NCBI RefSeq assembly: GCF_011074885.1
Contig: NC_054690.1
Location: 1,121,001-1,185,000 of the forward strand
DNA from: Brettanomyces bruxellensis
Taxonomy: Eukaryota; Ascomycota; Pichiomycetes; Pichiales; Pichiaceae
Direction: 5' to 3'
Length of the DNA stretch: 64,000 nucleotides
Shown: positions 20,062 to 27,909 of the stretch, one piece after another
Numbering within the stretch: position 1 is the stretch's first letter
Layout of the letters: each line of letters starts with the position of its first letter
The notes under the pieces: model-generated
Seen by the model: the letters and a program-made list of their open reading frames with translations, nothing else
Databases searched by the model: none
Told to the model about the DNA's origin: nothing
Made by a program: the position numbers and the translations under genes

Positions 20062-20065
20062 ATGA
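20048..20065 (+). promoter_or_regulatory. uORF overlapping the MATE start codon
   Basis: ATG AAA TTT GCC TCA TGA; the stop codon overlaps the MATE ATG (20062) by the bases ATGA. It could allow termination-reinitiation or repress translation, if the transcript starts upstream of it. Confidence 0.4.
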
Positions 20066-21537
20066 AGCAGCAGGATGATTCGGTGAAGGACTCAGTGATA
20101 ACTGATACCACTATCCTCAGTTCTGATAGCGATACTCGCATTAACGAATATGATGCCTCGGATAACAGTGATTCGATCAACTTCTCGCTAAAGAAGTCCG
20201 AAACTTCTTCGGGTAAGGAGCTGTTATACATTTTGAAAAACACCGGTCCCGTCCTAATTACATTTCTCTTTCAGTATTTGATACAGATAATGATTCCTAT
20301 ATATTTTGAGGGAAAACTAGGCACAATTTCTCTTTCAGCATGTTCCCTTGCAATCACATCGTTTTATTTGTCGGGACCGGCATTTTTTAATGGCTTTGCA
20401 ACATCTTTGGACACACTTTGCTCGGCGGCATTTGGTGCCGGAAATTACACCAAAGTCGGCCTTTACTATCAAAGATGCAGTCTTATTCTATTGTTTGCGA
20501 GCGTTCCAATGATGACATTTTGGTACTTTCCAAGGCCAATACTAAGAATGATGACTGACGATGTGCAGTTAATCGACCTTTGTGAGAAGTACCTTAGTTA
20601 TATGCCGCTTGCAGCTCCAGCTATTGCGATATTTGAATGTTCAAAGCGTTTCTTGCAATCACAGAACAAGTTTTCAGCTCCAACCAGAATCAACATAGTT
20701 GCACTTCCTCTCTCTTTGGTTCTTAACGCGCTTCTATTTCCCAAGTTGCGGTTTCAGGGTCCACCAATCGTTTTTGTAATCACATACTGGTTCATGTGCA
20801 TTTCACTTATTCTGTACATATTCTTTGTGGATGGCTACCAATGCTGGAACTCCAATATTTCTGTGAAGAATCTCTTCTCAAACTGGGCCATCTTCTACAA
20901 ATTGGGCGTGCCGGGAGTTCTCATGGTGCTTTCAGAAGCATTTGCTTTCCAGGTCATTACCATAATGTCTACTCGTTTTGGTACAGAGGCCCTTGCCGCA
21001 CAGTCAGTCGTTAGTACACTTGCTTCTTTTGCATTTCAATTCCCATTTGCCGTTGGAATATGTTGTACTACAAGAATTGCCAACATAATTGGTTCGCAAT
21101 CTTCCGATTATAAGGTTGCCATGCATATCATAATTCGTGTTGCTGGACTTCTCAGCGTTGTCAATTTTTGCTGGATGTATCTATTTAGATACCAGTTGGC
21201 TTCACTTTTCACACAGGATCCTGCATTGATAAATGAAATATGCCATTTGCTCTTGATCGTTGGATTTAACCAGTTTCTCGATTGCTTCAACGTTATCTGT
21301 GCCGCAGTGCTGAGAGGACAGGGACGGCAGAAACTTGGATCTCTTTTGAGTCTTTTCAGTTATTACATCATAGGAGCTCCATTGGAGATTCTTTTAGGCT
21401 TTCATTTCAAGATGAAAGTTTTCGGATTGTGGCTTGGCTTGGCATTAGCTGTCTCATTTCTCACCATTAGCGAGGTTACAGTTGTTCTAAATTCGGACTG
21501 GCTTTCAATTATCCGTAGATGTTCAAAATTGACATAA
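20062..21537 (+). CDS. MATE-family efflux transporter (Erc1/YDR338C type)
   Basis: 491 residues with a ~60-residue acidic Ser/Asp-rich cytosolic N-terminus, then about twelve hydrophobic segments. The MATE pattern is clear: 'SACSLAITSFYLSGPAFFNGFATSLDTLCSAAFGAG' (split across two helices), 'YLSYMPLAAPAIAIFECSKRFLQSQ', then a second half beginning near 'LGVPGVLMVLSEAFAFQV' with 'LAAQSVVSTLASFAFQFPFAVG' and 'CAAVLRGQGRQKLGS'. MATE proteins export cationic compounds by H+ or Na+ antiport; yeast Erc1 overexpression gives ethionine resistance. The substrate here is unknown. It is paired divergently with the PDR-type pump. Confidence 0.93.
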   Translation: MKQQDDSVKDSVITDTTILSSDSDTRINEYDASDNSDSINFSLKKSETSSGKELLYILKNTGPVLITFLFQYLIQIMIPIYFEGKLGTISLSACSLAITSFYLSGPAFFNGFATSLDTLCSAAFGAGNYTKVGLYYQRCSLILLFASVPMMTFWYFPRPILRMMTDDVQLIDLCEKYLSYMPLAAPAIAIFECSKRFLQSQNKFSAPTRINIVALPLSLVLNALLFPKLRFQGPPIVFVITYWFMCISLILYIFFVDGYQCWNSNISVKNLFSNWAIFYKLGVPGVLMVLSEAFAFQVITIMSTRFGTEALAAQSVVSTLASFAFQFPFAVGICCTTRIANIIGSQSSDYKVAMHIIIRVAGLLSVVNFCWMYLFRYQLASLFTQDPALINEICHLLLIVGFNQFLDCFNVICAAVLRGQGRQKLGSLLSLFSYYIIGAPLEILLGFHFKMKVFGLWLGLALAVSFLTISEVTVVLNSDWLSIIRRCSKLT

Positions 21538-21664
21538 ATATAGAGATGAAATTACAGGAAATTTTTTATTTAAAGATCAAACGGCTACATAATGTATGCC
21601 GAAAGCATAATAATTGAAAACTTATTAGCAAAGCAGCAGCAATATAATGAATTTAGTCCGGGAG

Positions 21665-23143
21665 TTAGGCTGTAATGACATCAGAACCGTATTGTGTAGG
21701 GGGTTTCTCTGAATAACCGTTTATTACTCTAACAAAATCCGGAAAATTTGCAGGTCTCGTTTGAACGGAAAAGATCTTAAGATCATTATCTGTTGGATGC
21801 AATGGGAAACCACTAATTGATCCGGCAATTTGTCGGGCTGAGGTGTATTTCAGAAGAATTTCCGGAGAGGGATAATATGCGTTGGATATATTAGCGACGC
21901 TAGCAAATTTCACTTCACCCAAACTTTTGGATCTCTTTTTGGGAGATGTGGATATGAGATCCTGGGCAAGCTTCACAATTTTATCATAATCCGTCCATTT
22001 TGACCCGGAAGTAAGAAAAACAGTAAGATGAACAGGGGTATCGGATGAGGATGTAGAGGTGGCTCTATTTAAATCACTGGAACTGAGAAGTGGGCTTTTT
22101 TCCGAAAGGGGATATCTTCCTTCAAGAGCAACGGAAGTTTCAGAAAACGCCCCAGATTGTAGATTGTACTCTGCAAGAGTTTTCATCTGCCTCGTGATGA
22201 CATTCACAAAACTTATATAATCAGGAATCTTCAACGTCTCATTACTGTTCTTTCTATCTAAAGACGCTAGTTCTAGTTTCACCAAGGAAATTAGAGTTTC
22301 CATATTTCTCCACGCGTAGCCATTAATCTCATGGCACACAACATTGCTTACACCAATGCAAGCAGACCAAACAATGACTTTAGCTGCTTCAGAACATACT
22401 CTCAGAGTTTCCGTTGCCTTATGAGTATGTTGAGCTGCCGACCATTCCGCCCTCGCTCTAAGCACTATACTCACTTCCTTCTTATCTGGAATTATCATTT
22501 TCTTGTTGGCATCTAAGTACGGAACAGGAATTTCAGGGGGAGGTTGAACAACTAAAGGAAACATATCAAATACAAATCCAATAGTTTCTGGAAATGGACC
22601 TTTTCCAGCTGCTAGTTGTATCGCAAACCGGCTGTTTGGAAATCTGCTGCGAAAAACTCTTTTCCAGAGACTGCGTCTAAACTTTAAAGGTAACTCACGG
22701 ATACTATTCCCAAAAGCAAGTGCACTCTCAATGGTGGATGAAGCAGTTCTTCCACTCCGTTTTTGCTCATGTTGAATATATGAGAAGTCCCTTTCTAGTT
22801 GTTCAAAATTTAAAAACACGGAGGAGAAAACGGTCCAAAACAGATTAGCAAGAATAATGCTTAGTTCAGAAGACATACCTGAAATTTCAAGAAGAATACT
22901 GTAGCACCAAAACAATAACGATAGTATTCTTCTCCTAAAATCGAATACTATCATCTCCCATGTTGTTGCATCATTTATTAGACCTATATTAGAGCCGGCA
23001 ACCTTTGGCTTTATTGGAGAATGCAAGTCTTTCAAAGTATCCTTTCCAAACATATTTAGTGAGATAAATCTAAGATCCGAGTCCCTTAGCCGTGGCTCAA
23101 GTACCGACGACTTGGTTGAAGTTTCTGAAGTAGCTGAAGTCAT
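21665..23143 (-). CDS. NUS1: NUS1-like cis-prenyltransferase accessory subunit, diverged
   Basis: 492 residues. Hydrophobic stretches at about 65-115 could anchor it in the ER. 'TLRVCSEAAKVIVWSACIGV' followed by a Tyr/Trp-rich strand fits the Nus1 'DVGGVTGLLNDASEIVCWT' region. 'HLTVFLTSGSKWTDYDKIVKLA' (22 residues, shown as two parts in Nus1 families) fits the next strand, and 'PEILLKYTSARQIAGSISGF' fits the C-terminal 'PDLLLYFGP..GFPPW' region. Nus1 pairs with Rer2/Srt1 to make dehydrodolichyl diphosphate for N-glycosylation. The usual HIRLTE is replaced by 'HPTDNDLKIF', and the terminal NxG/RxG motif appears as QYG followed by six extra residues. Much longer than Nus1 of S. cerevisiae (375). 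The assignment rests on this distant alignment. Confidence 0.55.
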   Translation of the reverse strand: MTSATSETSTKSSVLEPRLRDSDLRFISLNMFGKDTLKDLHSPIKPKVAGSNIGLINDATTWEMIVFDFRRRILSLLFWCYSILLEISGMSSELSIILANLFWTVFSSVFLNFEQLERDFSYIQHEQKRSGRTASSTIESALAFGNSIRELPLKFRRSLWKRVFRSRFPNSRFAIQLAAGKGPFPETIGFVFDMFPLVVQPPPEIPVPYLDANKKMIIPDKKEVSIVLRARAEWSAAQHTHKATETLRVCSEAAKVIVWSACIGVSNVVCHEINGYAWRNMETLISLVKLELASLDRKNSNETLKIPDYISFVNVITRQMKTLAEYNLQSGAFSETSVALEGRYPLSEKSPLLSSSDLNRATSTSSSDTPVHLTVFLTSGSKWTDYDKIVKLAQDLISTSPKKRSKSLGEVKFASVANISNAYYPSPEILLKYTSARQIAGSISGFPLHPTDNDLKIFSVQTRPANFPDFVRVINGYSEKPPTQYGSDVITA

Positions 23144-24107
23144 TTTTGAATAAATAAGATGCCACTAAGAGGCTATTTATGCCAATTCAAAAGAGTGAAA
23201 GCATACCTAAGAAACGCATAATTGAAAGGAAGGGTTCAAAAAATGAATTGATGGCTGCAATCCCTTTTTGAGGCAGCACCTCAAATATCAAGAATGGTGC
23301 GGGGGATGCGGAAATAAGGAGAGAAAGAGAGGAAAAAAAAGCTTAGGGAATTGTTACGGCAGTGCAGAAAATGAAATGAGAGCTCCAACACGTCATATGG
23401 CAGAAATCCAGACCGTACCATATAATAAATAAAATACATTTCAGAAACAGCATAAAGAAAGATGATTTAACTATTTACAGAATCACAAAAATAATACGGT
23501 ACAAATGTACGCAAAGAACAAAACAAACTCCTGCAACACTATAAAGATGCAAGAGCTAGTCAGATGTGAGTTAACAGACCACTGTACGATCTCAAATGGA
23601 AATTGTACAGATTAAGGGTCGAGTGTAACAAAGAAAACCCATTATAGAGCTTTCCATCATCTCTCTAAGGCATGCCCGAGCACTATCCAAGTATTGAAAA
23701 GGAGGATCGTGACTCTAATGGGCGCCTACGGTTTGAAAACATTAGAGAGAGAGGAGGATAAAAAAAAATTTTAAGCACGTACAGGCATCTGGTAGAAATG
23801 TAAATTGGGAGTCAAACGCTTTCTATTTATATGGCGGAGGATCTGGCGAAAATTTTTAGCGAAGCAAGAATTGAAAACGCGCTATACTTCATTAAGATTC
23901 AGGGTTCAGGCTGAAAAAAAAAAAAAATAGTAGTACTGAAAAAAATACGAATTTAGGTTTTGTACTACATGCTGCAAATACATAAAACACTTAAAGTGCC
24001 CGGCATACCTCTTGAAGCGTTCAGAACTTGTGCTATTCATAAATAGATGTGTGGAAAAATAAATAATCGGGAGTAGTGTGGCACACTTGATGCTATTAAG
24101 TGCCGCA
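23144..24107. other. Intergenic: NUS1-like promoter and 3' flank of the small mitochondrial gene
   Basis: No gene or RNA recognised in 960 bp. The half next to 23143 is A/G-rich and presumably the NUS1-like promoter; the far half contains a 13-A run near 23914-23927. Confidence 0.4.
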
Positions 24108-24323
24108 TTACACTCTTTTGGCGTACTCATTAGGATCTGGGATTAAGGACTTTAAACTAGACTCTCCAGGCACCCAAAGAGTCACAGAAGTTTTGGTCGT
24201 TGTCATTTTAACCTTATCGTTGAATTCGTCTAATGCCTGGTCAACTGTGACAGGCTCCACATTATGATCCTTAAGCTGCTGTCGAAGTAGGGCAATATGC
24301 ATTTGCATTTTTCCTTCTGTCAT
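24108..24323 (-). CDS. Small ORF, probably C-terminal half of the preceding mitochondrial gene
   Basis: 71 residues from an ATG at 24323. It lies in the same reading frame as the 24333-24797 ORF and follows its TAA after nine bases. Residues 5-35 ('KMQMHIALLRQQLKDHN') look like a continuing amphipathic helix, and the end 'LIPDPNEYAKRV' is a compact, conserved-looking tail. I do not recognise it as a separate protein. It may be the displaced C-terminus of one ~229-residue protein, or a second cistron reached by reinitiation. No splice signals that would remove the stop were found. Confidence 0.5.
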   Translation of the reverse strand: MTEGKMQMHIALLRQQLKDHNVEPVTVDQALDEFNDKVKMTTTKTSVTLWVPGESSLKSLIPDPNEYAKRV

Positions 24324-24332
24324 CGTGTGTCT

Positions 24333-24797
24333 TTAGGTTTTCTTCACAGTATCCGCAGTGATTTTCTTCTTGTATTTTTGCATCTGTAGAATCATCTCTT
24401 TCTGTGCCTTTCTTGTGATCGCTAGTTGCTTTTTGTACCTGTCTAACTGCTTCCGCTGATCTGCTAGTATATATATCAGGGTTCCTGTTAATGCAATATA
24501 CGCAAGACCTCTGAAAAATTCAGTGTATTGGGGACCTGCCGAGTTGTTTTGTGCCTGTACAATTTTCGTTTCGCTTCCTGAACTGCCATCTTGTGCACTA
24601 TCTGGCAACGTAGACGGTGCCTTTATACGGCTATTGGATGTCTGCTGGATCTGGTCATACGTTTTGGGCAACTTGGAACTATCCCCAAAAAACGATGGTG
24701 GAGTGTTTCCACTCGTGTAATGACGACATATCAGTTCACCTATAGGGCCAAGTTTCTGCGCATATATCATGCATCTTGGTCTCCAAATTGTCAACAT
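24333..24797 (-). CDS. Mitochondrial inner-membrane protein with coiled coil, unrecognised
   Basis: 154 residues from the ATG at 24797 (the longer frame to 24827 begins with TTG). The N-terminus 'MLTIWRPRCMIYAQKLGPIG' is a good mitochondrial presequence. A Ser/Pro/Gln-rich linker follows, then one hydrophobic segment 'GLAYIALTGTLIYILAD', then a basic coiled coil rich in Lys/Gln ('QLDRYKKQLAITRKAQKEMI'). The topology resembles the ATP-synthase assembly proteins Ina17/Ina22, but that is only architectural likeness. It ends at TAA 24333-24335 while the same frame stays open for another 74 codons. Confidence 0.6.
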   Translation of the reverse strand: MLTIWRPRCMIYAQKLGPIGELICRHYTSGNTPPSFFGDSSKLPKTYDQIQQTSNSRIKAPSTLPDSAQDGSSGSETKIVQAQNNSAGPQYTEFFRGLAYIALTGTLIYILADQRKQLDRYKKQLAITRKAQKEMILQMQKYKKKITADTVKKT

Positions 24798-25371
24798 GGA
24801 TAAGTGGAACGATTTCTGTGCAGACAAATTATCGTACTATTTTCCCACAAATACAGCACACAAAATTAATAAATTAAGTGGAGAAAACGGCCGAATGAAA
24901 GACCTTTGCTGTCGTTGTCAAAAGATAAAAAAACACGATGGTAATTGGACAGAACTGTATGTACTGACATCTGTTATTGCCTTCTACCAGTACTCGGCAA
25001 CTCTTATCGGATCGAACACTCCTCACAAATAAGAAGAAAAAAAAACACCGATCCGCCCATTTGCAATTACACCCCTACACCTGTTTATACCGGTTCGAAA
25101 CAGAAAGTGATAAACCTAAACTTATTACCTACAGACTACACCAACATATCTGCCAACATATCAACCAGATACTCGAATCAACAACTAATTTTTATATTAT
25201 AGCTCCAGATTATTACATCGTAAGTAATAATACCGGCACAAGCAAGCCATATTACAGCCAGCTTGAACCAATGCCGGTTAGAGGAGTAAGCAAAGTACAC
25301 ACACCTCTAAAACGATGAGATTAAAAGATGCATAGAGAAAGTGACATAATCTATTACTTCCACACATCCAC
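24798..25371. other. Intergenic: upstream of the mitochondrial gene and RPL36 3' end
   Basis: No gene supported. Overlapping short open frames on the plus strand at 24945-25318 have no recognisable features. A-rich run near 25033-25044. Confidence 0.4.
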
Positions 25372-26158
25372 TTAATTGTGTCTTCTTGCAGCAGCAATAA
25401 TGGCACTCATCTCCTCGACCTTGTTCTTAGCTCTCTTCTGGGAGCCAAGTCTCTTCTTTGCGAACTTTCTGGCTCTCTTATCTCCAAAGTTTCTAATCAA
25501 ATCGATGATTCTTCTCTCGTATGGAGACAATCCAGTGACTTCCTTGATCAAATCTCTGACGAAGGTGGCCTTCTTGGTGGCTCTTCCCTTTCTCTGGGAT
25601 GGTCTTGGAGCGACCTCCTTTGCGGTGACCTTGTGGCCCTTGTTCAAACCGACAGCAATTCCTGTAATGAAAAAAAGAAGTTAGTTAGTAACTTGCAACT
25701 CTATAAATTAAGCGCTAAAATATAATACTGGCTCTAATACTGGCTCTTATCTCCTGGTTGGAACTTATGATACGTATGGAACACAACTCTGAACAACCTC
25801 TAAATGAAACAGAATAATAAACATAGTGCCTTAACTTCTTCCTAATATGATTGTAATTTGATAAGCTGCCTCATTTTATTACTGCACCCATTGCTATTAT
25901 TAATCCACATATGATTTCATAATTCAAATCATTTCAATGTTCAACATCTAACATTCGTGTGCTTTGCTATTAATCAACATTCAATGGATAACAGCCTCTG
26001 CTTTAATGCCGTTTTGTTATATTCTCATCTACCGAAAGTCTCATCCAACTTTAACTCTAACTGATGCCCACATCTCCATTATCTTCAAAACTTCCTAAAC
26101 ATATTCTAAGCCGTGTATTCTCACCCAAACCTTCACTGTACATACCTGATCTAGCCAT
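25372..26158 (-). CDS. RPL36: Ribosomal protein eL36 (spliced)
   Basis: Two exons: 26158-26146 (ATG GCT AGA TCA G) and 25661-25372. Together they give a 100-residue protein beginning MARSGIAVGLNKGHKV and ending AAARRHN, the normal length of eL36. Exon 2 carries the family core 'GLSPYERRIIDLIRNFGDKR' and 'AKKRLGSQKRAKNKVEEM'. eL36 is a component of the 60S subunit. The short first exon followed by a long intron is the usual plan of yeast ribosomal-protein genes. MRPL24 and a GYP5-type gene follow in the same order as the YMR192W-YMR194W region of S. cerevisiae. Confidence 0.97.
25662..26145 (-). other. RPL36 intron
   Basis: 484 nt: 5' splice site GTATGT at 26145-26140, branch point TACTAAC at 25690-25684, 3' splice site TTACAG ending at 25662. 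All three signals match the yeast consensus, and the splice joins Gly codon G|GA in frame. Confidence 0.96.
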
Positions 26159-26679
26159 TTTGTACGCTGGTTGTATGTCTGTTTCTTTTAAAATCTCGTT
26201 CGAACAACTAGGATATGTAGTGTGCTGAGTTGTATAGATAGCGATGAAAGCACTTTTAAAAATTTTCAGCTTTTTTTCAGACCTATGCTCTCACTTTCCT
26301 CAATCTGAGAGGCCCTACTTCCAGCGAAAAAATTCAATGATACCTATTTACTGCCAGCAAACTCATTTTTCAAACTTGGGCTTCGCGGCTTTCAGCCATA
26401 AAAATTAATACAGAGGTGTGAGGTGTGCATTTTATTTGTGTGACTGTGTAAATATTTCGGCCGGCCAAATTGTAAACCTTGCCGGAATCTGGTAGTCAAT
26501 ATCCACGATGATCAAATTTGGCTGCAACTAGAATACTTAACAACAGTTTTATCATTTCATAACACTTTATTTACAGCCAATGGAATAACGCTATCAATAA
26601 ATATATACATATCGCATTAAATCAGGCACATATAACGCCATCTTGCGCACTCTTGCAAACACCCGTGCACTAGTACTGA
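26159..26679. promoter_or_regulatory. RPL36 promoter and MRPL24 3' end
   Basis: No gene seen. Contains T-rich stretches and a Homol-D-like box (26439-26446). A GGCCGGCC palindrome lies just beyond it at about 26459-26466. Confidence 0.5.
26439..26446 (-). promoter_or_regulatory. Homol-D-like box (CAGTCACA) upstream of RPL36
   Basis: The octamer CAGTCACA reads in the RPL36 direction about 280 bp upstream of the ATG. This is the ribosomal-protein promoter element known from fission yeast and reported as ancestral in several yeasts. A single 8-bp hit could be chance. Confidence 0.4.
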
Positions 26680-27503
26680 TTACTGCGAGACTTCAGGTTT
26701 AAACGACACATTCGAGAGATCCATATCATAGCCTTCACATTCTTTTAGAATATCACCAAATGAAGCCTTAGCATGCTCCACGCCAAATTTTGCAAACGAC
26801 AGATGTTCCGTAGTGTGATTTCTAACAACAGGAAACAAAAGTGACGCCAGCTTTCTTCTTCCTACGGTTAATTGTATTGGTTCCCCTTTGTAGGTACCAC
26901 TGTAAAACACCTTTACATCTTCTCCGTTAGGATTTTTCTTCAAGTCGTAATTCAATGGCTTGTTGGCTTTCTCACGTGCTTTTAACACGTCATATCTTAG
27001 TTTCCATCCAAATATACCCAATTCTTTGATTCTAGCTGATTTCTCCTTGGTCAAATAGTTGTCTAGTCCACCCTCCTTTGTGATAGTACGAAGAACACGC
27101 GATGTCAACCTTATTTTAATGGTTTTATTGAGTGCTTCAGACCACAATCTTTTAGTGACAACATTCGGAAGCCAAGATCTGGGAGTTCGATTACCCATTT
27201 CAGACACCTGATATCCAGATCCTCTCTCTTGTCCACCATAAAGTCCTCTGTCGGATCTTTTGAAAAATAGAGCCTCTCCATATGGATAAATGGGTATTTT
27301 GGCTTTTCTTCGGGAATACGTAAATACCACGGCTTTTCATCGCCTTCTTTATACTCTTTTCTCTTTTTCACTAATCTGGACACCACACTTTTGTATTGCC
27401 TTGCATTTGTTGAAGCTGTAATTGAGAAAAAGCGTGCTTGATCTGCAATAATTGGCTTGGCTGCACTTTTTGACTGCAAAAGGAAGTTGTATGATTGAAA
27501 CAT
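26680..27503 (-). CDS. MRPL24: Mitochondrial ribosomal protein bL28m, frame interrupted
   Basis: The protein is spread over two overlapping frames. Frame A starts at ATG 27503 with a clear presequence ('MFQSYNFLLQSKSAAKPIIA', then 'ARFFS') and stays open to 27111. Frame B, open from about 27338 to 26680, carries the bL28m core: 'YPYGEALFFKRSDRGLYGG', 'WLPNVVTKRLWSEALNKTIK' and 'LRTITKEGGLDNYLTKEKSA'. Frame B has an upstream TGA at about 27341 and no ATG before the core, so neither frame alone makes a targeted protein. A single shift of -1 (or an 8-bp indel) between 27340 and 27250 would join them. It is a 54S mitoribosome component. An assembly error, a broken allele or true frameshifting are all possible. 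Confidence 0.85.
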
Positions 27504-27909
27504 TATTACCTTACTGCAATGCTGCCTTCAAATTCGCAAAATATGTGAAATAATGCAATTATACAGATATGATCGGCCTAGCAGATACCTGCTAATAAAA
27601 GTGCATGTACAAGCTTGCAATACGTACAAATGAACAAATTTAGAATATATGAAAGCTTAATCTAACAAACGGTTTGTGAGCATCAGATAAAAGAATAAAT
27701 CATCGCCGAAAACAAAAAAAAGTAATGCACATAAAACGAGAAGCCGGACAGATTAGGTTCGTTCAAAAAAATTATATATGCGCACATATTAAATAGGGGG
27801 GTTCCCGCCGAGATGCATTTAAGTACGCTAATATTTAATGATATAATGATGGTAGCTGACAAACATTCATTACTATGTAGCAAATTTCCAATACTTTATT
27901 ACCGATAAA
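27504..27909. other. Intergenic: MRPL24 promoter and GYP5 3' end
   Basis: No gene seen; AT-rich, about 400 bp. Confidence 0.45.
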
